From positions 682,001-746,000 of the forward strand of contig NZ_AP014821.1 of assembly GCF_001548115.1 (NCBI RefSeq): 64,000 nucleotides of DNA, written 5' to 3'. A model generated the notes under the pieces. That model was not told the origin of the DNA and searched no databases. It saw only the letters and a program-made list of their open reading frames with translations. The position numbers and the translations under genes are program-made. This DNA comes from Geminocystis sp. NIES-3709 (lineage in GTDB: Bacteria > Cyanobacteriota > Cyanobacteriia > Cyanobacteriales > Cyanobacteriaceae). Positions 26,895-36,542 of this stretch are shown here, piece by piece (positions within the stretch are counted from its first letter, which is position 1; every line of letters starts with the position of its first letter).

Positions 26895-27944
26895 TTAATT
26901 GTTCATGTCTCCTACACCTTTAGAGATCAAAAGTCGTTCTCTTTTTTTTCTTGCAATTTCTCTAAGACTAACAATTTTGTCAGTTTCATCAACAATATCT
27001 CCCGTCAAAACTTCTAACACATCTTCTAAAGTAACCACTCCAGAAACGCCTCCATATTCATCAATTACTACCATTAAATGTTGCCTAATTTCTTGGAAAT
27101 GTTTTAATAATCGATTGGCTCTAATAGTTTCGGGTACAAAATTAGCCGTTCGAGTTAAATTAGCGACTTTTTCTTCTTGTTTTCCTTGAATAATTGCGGC
27201 TAATAATTCACTCTTAAAAGCAATACCAATTACATCATCAATAGAGTCTTGTACGACTAAAATACGAGTATGTTCAGATTTAATAACAACGTCTTGACAA
27301 TCTTTTAAAATGAGATCTCCTTTAAGATAGGTAATGATAATTCTAGGAGTCATTATATCAGAAGCAGATAGATCATTAAGATGGAAAACACGATTAATCA
27401 TTTCTGCTTCATTGACTTCAATTACGCCTTCATTACTACCAATATTTGTTAACAATTTTATCTCCATTTCATTCGTTGTGGGCAATACTTTTCCTTGAGT
27501 AAAAGGTTCAGTAATTTTCTCTATTAACCACACTAAAGGACTTAATATTAAGGTTAAAAATTGTGTAGGTAATGCTAATAATAATGCTAAATTATCAGCA
27601 TATCTTTGACCGATAGTTTTGGGTAATATTTCTCCGAAAATAATAATTAAAAAAGTTAATAATGCAGAAAAAAGTCCTAATAATCTATTCCCTAAAACTT
27701 CGGTTGCTAAACTACCAATTATAATACTACCAACGATATTAAAAATATTATTGAGCATAACAATCGTAGCGATCGGTCGGCTCATTTTTTTCTTAATTTT
27801 TAACAAAGCTAAAGCCGGTGTTTTTTTTGATTGAGCCCATTGTTTTACCTTTATATCGGAAACGGATAATATAACTGTTTCTGTTAAAGAACAAATAGCT
27901 GAACCTAATAAAACTACAATTACGATCGAAAAAAGAGTTAACAT
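26895..27944 (-). CDS. CNNM/DUF21-CBS membrane protein
   Basis: Residues about 1-180 form the DUF21 transmembrane domain (ETVILSVSDIKVKQWAQ, FGEILPKTIGQRYADN). A CBS pair follows (DIMTPRIIITYLKGD and MVVIDEYGGVSGVVTLEDVLEVL). The corC/HlyC C-terminal domain usual in longer members is missing: the protein ends at residue 349, a few charged residues after the second CBS. Members are linked to magnesium or cobalt efflux and older annotations call them haemolysins. No partner gene is near. Confidence 0.88.
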   Translation of the reverse strand: MLTLFSIVIVVLLGSAICSLTETVILSVSDIKVKQWAQSKKTPALALLKIKKKMSRPIATIVMLNNIFNIVGSIIIGSLATEVLGNRLLGLFSALLTFLIIIFGEILPKTIGQRYADNLALLLALPTQFLTLILSPLVWLIEKITEPFTQGKVLPTTNEMEIKLLTNIGSNEGVIEVNEAEMINRVFHLNDLSASDIMTPRIIITYLKGDLILKDCQDVVIKSEHTRILVVQDSIDDVIGIAFKSELLAAIIQGKQEEKVANLTRTANFVPETIRANRLLKHFQEIRQHLMVVIDEYGGVSGVVTLEDVLEVLTGDIVDETDKIVSLREIARKKRERLLISKGVGDMNN

Positions 27945-28035
27945 AATAATTGGGTTTAAAAATCCCAGTTGGAAAAGAAATAAGTGAACAAATAAATATG
28001 ATCTAATTTATCAATTGCTAATTGCTAATTGTTGG

Positions 28036-28554
28036 TTATATTTTCGCTTCCAAAGATTTTAAGTATTCAGTATTAACCCCTGATTCTCTTACTAAAGCAA
28101 CTTTTCCAGTTCTTGCTATTTCTTTTATCCCAAATTTATTTAACATAGAAATAATAGCGACCATTTTACCCGGATCTCCAACCACTTCCAAAGTTAAACT
28201 GTCATCAGACATATCTACTACCCTAGCCCGAAAAATTTGGACAATTTGTAGAATTTCTCCCCTAGTATTGGCATTGGTGCTAACTTTTACTAACATTAAC
28301 TCTCTTTCTACACAAGGAATTTTAGTAATATCAGTAACTTTGATTACATTAATTAACTTATGTAACTGTTTTGTTAGCTGTTCGATCGTGTCTTCATCCC
28401 CAGGTACAACCATCGTAATGCGTGAAATATTACCTTGTTCTGTCGGTCCTACAGCTAGACTTTCAATATTAAAACCTCTACGGGCAAATAATCCCGCAAT
28501 TCTTGTCAAAACTCCTGCTTCATCTTCTACTAATACAGAAATAGTATGCTTCAT
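28036..28554 (-). CDS. ilvH: Acetolactate synthase small (regulatory) subunit
   Basis: Regulatory partner of IlvB that binds valine through its ACT domain. 172 residues starting [21 protein letters not shown], with the ACT core [18 protein letters not shown] and a C-terminal domain from about residue 80. Encoded 6.7 kb from ilvB on the opposite strand, so the two subunits are not in one operon here. Confidence 0.96.
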   Translation of the reverse strand: MKHTISVLVEDEAGVLTRIAGLFARRGFNIESLAVGPTEQGNISRITMVVPGDEDTIEQLTKQLHKLINVIKVTDITKIPCVERELMLVKVSTNANTRGEILQIVQIFRARVVDMSDDSLTLEVVGDPGKMVAIISMLNKFGIKEIARTGKVALVRESGVNTEYLKSLEAKI

Positions 28555-28807
28555 TGATATTTAGATTCTTGATAATTAACAATAAAAGTTACATTACAAC
28601 TCTTTTTTTGACTAGATTTTCTCATCAGTCAAATTTGAATTTAACCTTTCATTGTATCAATTAACCATCAAGAATGAATAATAATGTGGTTATTTTAGAA
28701 GCCATCCTTTAACTGTTAAAGGATAATAACATTTGCAAAGAAATGAGACTCTTGTGTTTATAATCAAAGATGAATAAATCAATTTAATTTACTTACTATT
28801 TTTTTCT

Positions 28808-28990
28808 ATGGATTTCTCTATTTATGATGTTATCAATCATACGGTTATTTTAGCTCAGGTGATCGAAGATCCTGATATTATTGGTCAAATGTCCGATGCT
28901 TGGAAAAATTTTGTGGAAACTGGACAGATTTGGGCTTTATTAATCGGTATGTTTTTTGGTTATACTTTTGCAAATTTTACTCGATTTTAA
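28808..28990 (+). CDS. Small membrane protein, unknown
   Basis: 60 residues. A polar N-terminal region (about 1-37) is followed by one membrane helix ALLIGMFFGYTFANF near the C terminus. It starts at ATG in an AT-rich context with coding-like composition. I recognise no family, though small one-helix proteins of this form are often photosystem or NDH-complex accessory subunits in cyanobacteria. That role is not shown by anything here. Confidence 0.55.
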   Translation: MDFSIYDVINHTVILAQVIEDPDIIGQMSDAWKNFVETGQIWALLIGMFFGYTFANFTRF

Positions 28991-29232
28991 ATATTAATGC
29001 TTTGTCGAAGAAAATAATTTAATTTTAATTGGAGATAGACAAAAGACAACTGACAAGAGTTTTTTGTAACAGAAAAATAATGTCTCAACAAGTTTACAAC
29101 ATACTCAATGGTGATTAAAACTCGAATTAATTATTGTCTATTTTTATAAAACAATCTTGAATGTAACCAATAATACTATTTATCAATCACCTTCAACAAA
29201 AAATATCTATAGTAATTAATATATAATTAACC

Positions 29233-30627
29233 GTGACAAAACAACAGACTTGGAGCGATCGCTTTGAAACCTCTTTACATCCAGTTATCGCCGTTTTTAA
29301 TGCCAGTATTGGCTTTGATATTGAATTAATCGAATATGATCTCACTGGATCAACCGCTCATGCTAAAATGCTCGGTCATACGGGTATTATTACCCCAGAA
29401 GAAGCCGAAACTCTCATCAATGGTTTAGCCCAAATTCGTCAGGAATACCGAGACGGCAATTTTAATCCGGGAGTGGATCAAGAAGATGTACACTTTGCCG
29501 TAGAAAGACGCTTAACGGAAATTGTGGGAGATGTGGGTAAAAAGTTACATACTGCTCGTTCTCGTAATGATCAAGTAGGTACTGATACTCGGCTATATTT
29601 ACGGGATCAAATTCAGCAAATACAAGGATTATTGAGAGATTGGCAACAAGCCTTATTAAACCATGCAGAGAAACACATTGAGACCTTAATTCCGGGTTAT
29701 ACTCACCTACAACGGGCGCAACCCATAAGTTTAGCTCATCATCTGATGGCATACTGTCAAATGGCACAGCGAGACTGGGAAAGATTGGAACAAATTTACG
29801 ATCGAACTAATATCTCTCCTTTAGGTTGTGGAGCCCTAGCAGGTACTACATTTCCCATCGATCGTCATTTCAGTGCAAAAGAGTTAGGATTTACCTCTGT
29901 ATATGAGAATAGCCTAGATGGAGTCAGCGATCGAGATTTTGCCATTGAATTTTTATGTGCCTCTAGTTTAATTATGGTACACCTTAGTCGTATCAGTGAA
30001 GAAATGATTTTATGGGCATCTCAAGAATTTAGTTTTATTACCCTAAAAGACAACTGCTCTACGGGTTCAAGCATTATGCCTCAAAAGAAAAACCCTGATA
30101 TTCCCGAATTAGTTAGAGGAAAAACAGGGCGAGTTTTCGGGCATTTACAAGCCTTATTAACCATTATGAAAGGTTTACCCCTTGCTTATAATAAAGACTT
30201 GCAAGAAGACAAAGAGGGCATTTTTGACACGGTTAACACCGTGAAAGGTTGTTTATCTGCCATGACGATTTTACTATCAGAAGGTTTAGAATTTCGCACC
30301 AGTCGTTTAGAAGAGGCGGTTAACGAGGACTTTTCCAATGCTACCGATGTAGCGGATTATTTAGCCTCTAAAGGTGTGCCTTTCCGTGAAGCCTATAATT
30401 TAGTAGGTAAAGTCGTCAAAACCAGTTTAGCAGTAGGAAAACTGCTCAAGGATTTAACCCTAGAAGAATGGCAACAATTACACCCTGCTTTTGAATCTGA
30501 CATCTATGATGCGATCGCACCAAAACAAGTGGTATCAGCTCGTAATAGCTATGGAGGAACAGGTTTTGAACAAATTAAAATTGCGATCTCCAATTTAAAA
30601 AGGAAGATGTTTAATAATGGACAATAA
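29233..30627 (+). CDS. argH: Argininosuccinate lyase
   Basis: Last step of arginine synthesis, splitting argininosuccinate into arginine and fumarate. 464 residues with the fumarase/aspartase superfamily signatures: [23 protein letters not shown]-type [10 protein letters not shown], and the signature loop [19 protein letters not shown]. The start is GTG at 29233 ([11 protein letters not shown]), just before a HIP1 octamer in the coding sequence. Monocistronic as far as seen. Confidence 0.97.
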   Translation: MTKQQTWSDRFETSLHPVIAVFNASIGFDIELIEYDLTGSTAHAKMLGHTGIITPEEAETLINGLAQIRQEYRDGNFNPGVDQEDVHFAVERRLTEIVGDVGKKLHTARSRNDQVGTDTRLYLRDQIQQIQGLLRDWQQALLNHAEKHIETLIPGYTHLQRAQPISLAHHLMAYCQMAQRDWERLEQIYDRTNISPLGCGALAGTTFPIDRHFSAKELGFTSVYENSLDGVSDRDFAIEFLCASSLIMVHLSRISEEMILWASQEFSFITLKDNCSTGSSIMPQKKNPDIPELVRGKTGRVFGHLQALLTIMKGLPLAYNKDLQEDKEGIFDTVNTVKGCLSAMTILLSEGLEFRTSRLEEAVNEDFSNATDVADYLASKGVPFREAYNLVGKVVKTSLAVGKLLKDLTLEEWQQLHPAFESDIYDAIAPKQVVSARNSYGGTGFEQIKIAISNLKRKMFNNGQ

Positions 30628-30904
30628 ACAATTTACAGTTGGTAAGCTTAAACCCATCAACATTTACTGATAAAGATTAAGACTAGAAGAGTGGAAGGCT
30701 AAGGAGATTGTGCTTATACTCGAACAAAAAAACTACAAGTAGAGAGATTTTAGGTTAATTTTTCCTTAATTTTTCTACCTATTACTCATCAACTGTTACC
30801 TTACTTCATCAACAATTTGATAGTTCTTCAGGTAAGATCCCAAAAATATGGAGTATAATTTTTATAATTAGAGCCTTTTAAAATTAAATTATTGTAACCT
30901 AGCG

Positions 30905-31882
30905 ATGACAAACAAAACTCGTACCCCATTAAAATCTTGGTGGAATCGTCCTCTTGTCGGTAGTGTTAGTTTAATTGAGAGAATTGTAGGTGCATTAAAC
31001 CCTCAACCAGTGCCAGAATTAGCTTTATCTCTTCATGATACAGAATGGGAAGAGTTGGGAAAAATAGTACCAACTTTGACGATGTTGGACAATGAACAAT
31101 ATACTTCTGAATTTTTGTTTTACATCAGTATTAAAAATAAGTTAGAACAAAATTTAGATGACTATAAAGGGTTACAAAAATTTATCAGAATTTTTAGTTT
31201 TGCCATCAAAAATATTCATCATTTTCGTGTTATTAGAAGAATTGAGTTAGATTTTCAAGGTAGAAGTCAATTAGAATTATATAACTTTGTAGAAGAACAG
31301 TTACACGTAAGTTATGATCCCATTCTTTTTCACCAATTAGTTAGTAATGAAATACAAGAATTATTAGAAAAAATCCTGAATGAACCGACTCAAAAAGCTC
31401 TATTAGCTTATAAAACAGCTTTAGATGCTATTACTCAAGAAGAAGTAGGATTAAATTTATTACTTTTATTTAAAAAATATAACATAGCTGATTATGCGAT
31501 TTTTAGCATTGTGAATGATATTCTTAAACAACTTAAAAAACAAGATTTAGATAACTTAAAAGCCCTAGTACTAATTGTAAAAGTTAATTATGACGAGCTA
31601 GAAAAATTAGGACAATTAATTGGTATTCCTAATCATGAAGATAAAGTTATTACCTATGCAAAAATAATTCAATATATTGCTTTATCTTATAGATATGAAA
31701 ATATTGTTTACCGTTTTCAACAATTATTAGAAAACCTGCAAAAATGGTATAAACATTATGAAACTGTGATAGATGTTAGACATCAATATCCTAATCACAA
31801 ATACAAAATTTCGCCAAAATTTATGGAAAATATTCCTGGAGAGTTGATTTATTTAAAGTATAGAGATTTTATTAAAATTTAA
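30905..31882 (+). CDS. Unknown cyanobacterial family, paralogue 1 of 3
   Basis: 325 residues, no signal peptide or membrane helix, predicted mostly alpha-helical. It shares with the genes at 32031 and 42990 an N-terminal motif W-[WY]-x-[RK]-P-L-x-G (here SWWNRPLVGS), a central GLNLLLLFKKYNIADYAI stretch, a YAKIIQYIALSYRYE stretch, and an IPGxxIYxKY end (IPGELIYLKY). This copy is the most diverged in the middle. I do not recognise the family. It precedes paralogue 2 by 148 bp and the pilT-pilC pair by 1.4 kb on the same strand. Confidence 0.7.
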   Translation: MTNKTRTPLKSWWNRPLVGSVSLIERIVGALNPQPVPELALSLHDTEWEELGKIVPTLTMLDNEQYTSEFLFYISIKNKLEQNLDDYKGLQKFIRIFSFAIKNIHHFRVIRRIELDFQGRSQLELYNFVEEQLHVSYDPILFHQLVSNEIQELLEKILNEPTQKALLAYKTALDAITQEEVGLNLLLLFKKYNIADYAIFSIVNDILKQLKKQDLDNLKALVLIVKVNYDELEKLGQLIGIPNHEDKVITYAKIIQYIALSYRYENIVYRFQQLLENLQKWYKHYETVIDVRHQYPNHKYKISPKFMENIPGELIYLKYRDFIKI

Positions 31883-32030
31883 GTGAATTATTTGTATTTT
31901 TTGTTCTTATACTTACTTTAATCAGTGAATTTAATAGTTGATGGAAGATTTGAGTGATAGTTATATTTTTCTATTGATTTATTGTTAAAATGGTCGTTGA
32001 TTTAACAATATTATTTCAATTATTATAATT

Positions 32031-33020
32031 ATGGATAAACAAATAGAGAATAAAATAGAACCATGGTGGAATAAACCTCTATGGGGGGATAAAAGTATGC
32101 TAGAAAAAATAGAATCTATCATCCATAAACCCCATGATATTGTACCTCAAGAAGTTATTGATCATCATCAGAGAGTATTTGGAGAATTGAAGCTATTAAC
32201 TCCTATAGGTAAAGCCTTAGATAGTGATAAATTTAGTAATTTAGAATTTTTAGAATTTGTTAAAATTAGTAGCTTATTTGCTAATGAGATCGGGGAATAT
32301 AAAGGGTTGAGAAACTATGTCGCCTTATTTCGTGTGGCCGTTGAAGCTAAAAATAGTTTTTTGAAAATAGAACAAATTGAATTATCTTACCGTAGTAGTA
32401 AACAACAGCAATTTTATAACTTTGTTTTCAATCTTCTGGAAAAACAACTATCATCGGAAGAATTTGTTATTTCATTAGAAGAAAAACTTGCACAAATTTT
32501 ATCAGAAATTCAAACAGAAGAAGGAAAAAATGCGCTCAATATTTATGCAGAAACTTTTAAAACTGTAGCACGACAAGATGACTTAGGTTTGAAATTAATT
32601 TTCCTTTTTAAAAAGTATCAATTAGAAGATTTTTCTTTACTGCGAGTGATGTCGGATATGGTGCAGTATCTATTAGACAGAGATTTAGGAGATTTTAATG
32701 ATATTGTTATTCTTGTAAAAGCAAACCAGAAGCGTTTTGAACAATTGGGAAAAATTATTGAGTTACCTTTAGATAAAACTAGAGATGAAGATTATGCGAG
32801 AATGCTTCAATATATTGCTATGAAACAAAAACATCAAGTTTCCTATGGTCAATTTCAAAGACTCCTAGAAATGATGACACAATGGACTCATTTTTATTTA
32901 ATTATTCGAGACATTAGAAGTCATTATTCAGAGTCAGAATTTACTCTTCCTCCTGAGTTTAAACAATCTATTCCGGGATTAGATATTTATCTGAAATATA
33001 AAACTTTTTTAGTTAAATAA
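32031..33020 (+). CDS. Unknown cyanobacterial family, paralogue 2 of 3
   Basis: 329 residues with the same order of motifs: PWWNKPLWGDKSMLEKI at the N terminus, LGLKLIFLFKKYQLEDFSLL in the middle, then YARMLQYIAMKQKHQVSYG, and IPGLDIYLKYKTFL at the end. It is closer to paralogue 3 than to paralogue 1 by eye, especially around SYGQFQRLL. Soluble and helical. The gap to paralogue 1 is 148 bp and probably has its own promoter. No function can be assigned. Confidence 0.7.
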   Translation: MDKQIENKIEPWWNKPLWGDKSMLEKIESIIHKPHDIVPQEVIDHHQRVFGELKLLTPIGKALDSDKFSNLEFLEFVKISSLFANEIGEYKGLRNYVALFRVAVEAKNSFLKIEQIELSYRSSKQQQFYNFVFNLLEKQLSSEEFVISLEEKLAQILSEIQTEEGKNALNIYAETFKTVARQDDLGLKLIFLFKKYQLEDFSLLRVMSDMVQYLLDRDLGDFNDIVILVKANQKRFEQLGKIIELPLDKTRDEDYARMLQYIAMKQKHQVSYGQFQRLLEMMTQWTHFYLIIRDIRSHYSESEFTLPPEFKQSIPGLDIYLKYKTFLVK

Positions 33021-33187
33021 AGGTGTTAACAATTTATTGACAACCCTGCTCAAAGTATCGAAATAATTCCTTTTAATTAAAATTTATTTGTTGAATACGA
33101 AAAGAAAAAATGATTCCTCTCAAAAATGTTATAAAATTTTGAGAAAATGGACATAATTAAAAATATAAAGTTTATAAAATATTGTAA

Positions 33188-33220
33188 CGATCGTTAACAA
33201 TTCTGCTCCATTAACGATCG
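33188..33220. promoter_or_regulatory. Perfect 10-bp inverted repeat upstream of pilT
   Basis: CGATCGTTAA (33188-33197) and TTAACGATCG (33211-33220) are separated by 13 bases, about 100 bp before the pilT start. No T run follows, so a terminator is unlikely; a regulator site or an RNA hairpin in the pilT leader is possible. The rest of 33021-33320 shows nothing else clear. Confidence 0.45.
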
Positions 33221-33320
33221 ATGATTTATTCGGAGTTATTATCTGACGATGTTTAATTTTGTATAAGTCTTAAGGAGCAGTTATATTAAAAATAAGTTTT
33301 AGATCTTGGAGAATGGAATT

Positions 33321-34439
33321 ATGGAATTAATGATCGAAGATTTGATGGAACAGTTGGTAGAATTGGGTGGCTCAGATATGCACATTCAGGCAGGAGCACC
33401 GATTTACTTTCGTATCAGCGGTAAATTGACTCCCATCGGTGAAGAGCCTTTAAATCCTCAAGAGTGTCAAAAATTAATCTTTAGTATGTTGAATAACACT
33501 CAACGGAAAACTCTCGAACAGGAATGGGAGTTGGATTGTTCTTACGGTGTTAAGGGTTTAGCTCGATTTCGGGTTAATGTTTATAAAGAAAGAGGTTGTT
33601 ATGCGGCTTGTTTACGCGCGTTATCTTCTAAAATCCCTAACTTCGATCAATTGGGTTTACCTGATATTGTCAAGGAAATGACCGATCGACCTAGAGGTCT
33701 TATTCTTGTAACTGGTCAAACAGGTTCAGGCAAAACTACGACTTTAGCGGCAATGTTGGATTTAATTAATCGTACTCGTGCTGAACATATCTTAACAGTT
33801 GAAGACCCGATCGAGTATGTATTTCCCAATATTAATAGCTTATTTCATCAGCGACAAAAAGGAGAAGATACCAAAAGTTTTGGTAATGCGTTAAAAGCGG
33901 CACTGCGGGAAGATCCTGACATTATTCTGGTGGGGGAAATGCGAGATTTGGAAACTATTGCTTTGGCGATTAGTGCGGCGGAAACGGGACACCTCGTATT
34001 TGGGACTCTCCATACCAGTTCGGCGGCAGGTACAATTGATCGTATTATTGATGTATTTCCAGCGGCAGAACAAGCACAAATTCGGGCAATGTTATCTAAC
34101 TCTTTATTAGCGGTATTCGCTCAAACCTTGGCGAAAAAGAAAAACCCTAAACCGGGAGAATTTGGACGAGCAATGGCTCAAGAAATCATGATTATTACCC
34201 CTGCGATCGCTAACTTAATACGGGAAGCAAAAGCCGCCCAGATTTACTCAGCTATTCAAACAGGAGGAAAATTAGGAATGCAAACTATGGAACAAGCCTT
34301 AGCAGGGTATGTTAAAACAGGAATTATTAGCATAGAAGAAGGATTAGCCAAGAGTAGTAAACCTGATGAATTAAAACGTTTGTTAGCAGGTAGTGGCATT
34401 GATGCAGATATGGCAATGACAGGTGGTAAAAGACGCTAA
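33321..34439 (+). CDS. pilT: Type IV pilus retraction ATPase PilT
   Basis: Hexameric ATPase that depolymerises type IV pili, needed for twitching motility and DNA uptake. It has the N-terminal PAS-like part (SDMHIQAGAPIYFRISG) and Walker A GQTGSGKTTT. The Asp box VEDPIEYVF, Walker B DIILVGEMRD and His box AAETGHLVFGTLHTSS follow. A TTG opens the frame at 33306, but ATG 33321 (MELMIEDL) has GGAG 9 bp upstream and is preferred. It is followed by pilC; the pilB usually found in front is not in this window. Confidence 0.95.
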   Translation: MELMIEDLMEQLVELGGSDMHIQAGAPIYFRISGKLTPIGEEPLNPQECQKLIFSMLNNTQRKTLEQEWELDCSYGVKGLARFRVNVYKERGCYAACLRALSSKIPNFDQLGLPDIVKEMTDRPRGLILVTGQTGSGKTTTLAAMLDLINRTRAEHILTVEDPIEYVFPNINSLFHQRQKGEDTKSFGNALKAALREDPDIILVGEMRDLETIALAISAAETGHLVFGTLHTSSAAGTIDRIIDVFPAAEQAQIRAMLSNSLLAVFAQTLAKKKNPKPGEFGRAMAQEIMIITPAIANLIREAKAAQIYSAIQTGGKLGMQTMEQALAGYVKTGIISIEEGLAKSSKPDELKRLLAGSGIDADMAMTGGKRR

Positions 34440-34530
34440 GAATGAGAAATTAGGAATGAGGAATTAACAATCAATAAATTCCCCTAGTCTTCTCCTCTCA
34501 CTATTAACTATTAATTATTAACTGAAAATT

Positions 34531-35745
34531 ATGGCTACTTTTATTGTTCAAGTTAAAGATAAAGCAGGTAATGTCCTCAATGAAAGAGTGGTTGCCGACT
34601 CTCAAGATGAAGCAAGAAGAATTTTGAAAAAACGATTTGCCGCCGTTGGTAAAATCAAAAAAGCTGGAATGGAATTTGACATGGCTAGTATTGAAGCAGC
34701 CATGAGTAAAGTTACGGTGAAAGATAAAGCAATTTTTTCTCGTCAATTCGCCGTGTTAGTTAATGCTGGTGTGGCTATTATCCGAACTTTAACAGTACTA
34801 GCGGAACAATCTGGCAACCCAAAATTTAAGAAAGCCTTACAGACTATTAGTAGTGATGTACAACAGGGAACAAACCTCTCTGAAGCAATGGCGAAACATC
34901 CTGATTGTTTTGATCAACTTTATGTATCGATGGTAGAAGCTGGAGAAACTGGGGGGGTTTTAGATGAGGTAATGAACCGTTTAGCAAAACTATTAGAAGA
35001 TGTGGCACGGTTACAAAATCAAATAAAATCTGCTATGGCTTATCCTGTTACGGTGGGAATTTTTGCCGTATTGGCTTTTTTAGGGATGACTATTTTCTTA
35101 ATTCCTGTATTCGCTGGAATTTTTGAGCAATTAGGTGCAGAATTACCTGCTTTAACTCAATTTATGGTGGATTTGAGTGGGTTTTTAAGAAGTCCTAAAG
35201 CTGTTATTCCTGTTTTTGTAATTATTGGTCTTGTGTTTGCTTTTAAGCAGTATTACAAAACTCCAGCAGGTAGAATACAAATTGATACTTTCGCCTTAAA
35301 AGCTCCTATTTTTGGAGACTTAAACGAAAAAAGTGCTGTAGCCCGTTTTTGTCGAGTTTTTGGTACTTTAACTCGTTCAGGTGTACCGATACTTCAATGT
35401 TTAGATATTGTTCAAGAAACGATCTCTAATAAAGTTATTTCCAATGCTGTGGGAGGAGCAAAAGATGCGATTTTAGAAGGAGGAATGCTTAGTGTGGCGA
35501 TCGCTGAGAAAAAAGTATTTCCAACTATGGCAATACAGATGATGATGATTGGTGAGGAAACAGGGGAATTAGACTCTATGATGATGAAAGTAGCAGACTT
35601 TTATGAAGATGAAGTTGAACAAGCCGTAAAAGCCTTAACTAGCGTTATTGAACCTTTAATGATGGTGGGTATTGCGGGAATGGTAGGGACAATTTTATTA
35701 TCTATGTATTTACCAATGTTCGCTATATTCGATCAACTTGGCTAA
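34531..35745 (+). CDS. pilC: Type IV pilus inner-membrane platform protein PilC
   Basis: Integral membrane platform that interacts with PilB and PilT. 404 residues with two T2SF domains (about 70-190 and 270-395). Marks include FSRQFAVLVNAGVAIIRTL and MVEAGETGGVLDEVMNRL in the first copy, and FCRVFGTLTRSGVPILQCL and MIGEETGELDSMMMKVADF in the second. Three membrane helices: GIFAVLAFLGMTIFLIPV, AVIPVFVIIGLVFAF, and one near the C terminus. Same strand as pilT, 91 bp after it. Confidence 0.95.
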   Translation: MATFIVQVKDKAGNVLNERVVADSQDEARRILKKRFAAVGKIKKAGMEFDMASIEAAMSKVTVKDKAIFSRQFAVLVNAGVAIIRTLTVLAEQSGNPKFKKALQTISSDVQQGTNLSEAMAKHPDCFDQLYVSMVEAGETGGVLDEVMNRLAKLLEDVARLQNQIKSAMAYPVTVGIFAVLAFLGMTIFLIPVFAGIFEQLGAELPALTQFMVDLSGFLRSPKAVIPVFVIIGLVFAFKQYYKTPAGRIQIDTFALKAPIFGDLNEKSAVARFCRVFGTLTRSGVPILQCLDIVQETISNKVISNAVGGAKDAILEGGMLSVAIAEKKVFPTMAIQMMMIGEETGELDSMMMKVADFYEDEVEQAVKALTSVIEPLMMVGIAGMVGTILLSMYLPMFAIFDQLG

Positions 35746-35864
35746 AAAATCATGAAGAATAGACATCGATCGAATATATTTGTTCAATGTCTGAAACCTT
35801 TGTAGAGATGTTTTACCAAACCAAAATGTCTCTACTATTATTTATTTTCTATCTAATTAATATC

Positions 35865-36440
35865 ATGAGTGTAAAACAATCAGATTATGAAACGGTATTA
35901 GGTGATTATAGTAGTCGAGATCGTATTGTTTCTTTGTTAAGTCAGTATCGTCAATATTTAGAAATGATCCCTAGTATGAGAAGACCAAGAGATAGCGTTA
36001 TCTCTATACCTTTACCCTTAGCAAAAGTCCGAAACTTAAGAACTGTATCGGGAGATAATTTAAGTGAAGTTTGTTTAAATGAAATAACACCTATTCCTTG
36101 TGATATAGCCGTTTTAATGTGTGATCCTGAGTGGAAAATTAAAATGGGAGTGGAAATATTAATTTTTATTCATCGTCCAGAAGAAGACTTCTCCAATTTA
36201 CTAAGACGTTGGCGACAATCACAAATTTATCTTCATAAGGAATATGAATGGGTTATGCCACAGACGGAAGAACATATGTTTAGTGATTTAGCAGAGGAAA
36301 TTCATCCATTATTTATCGTTTTCCCTCAAACTCCTGATAGAATCAAAAAAGGGTTATCCGGAGCTTCTTTACCTTACATTGAATACTCCTGTGAGACTAT
36401 TACTGATAATAATAATTTACATTCTTTTGTGAATAGTTAA
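35865..36440 (+). CDS. Hypothetical protein downstream of pilC
   Basis: From ATG 35865 (MSVKQSDYETVLGDYSSRD) it gives 191 residues, soluble, with no family I recognise. An earlier start at 35787 would add a hydrophobic leader (LLLFIFYLINIM), which looks like intergenic DNA but could be a membrane anchor. Features include DIAVLMCDPEWKIKMGVEIL and a C-terminal ISTF-like acidic tail. It follows pilC by 119 bp on the same strand. Confidence 0.55.
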   Translation: MSVKQSDYETVLGDYSSRDRIVSLLSQYRQYLEMIPSMRRPRDSVISIPLPLAKVRNLRTVSGDNLSEVCLNEITPIPCDIAVLMCDPEWKIKMGVEILIFIHRPEEDFSNLLRRWRQSQIYLHKEYEWVMPQTEEHMFSDLAEEIHPLFIVFPQTPDRIKKGLSGASLPYIEYSCETITDNNNLHSFVNS

Positions 36441-36542
36441 GATGTAATCTCGAATGTCTGAAAAAAGAAAACTCACTATATGAAAATTTTAATGATTTTA
36501 TAATAATCTTAAAAGATGTAATTTTTATTGATTTTAGCTTAT

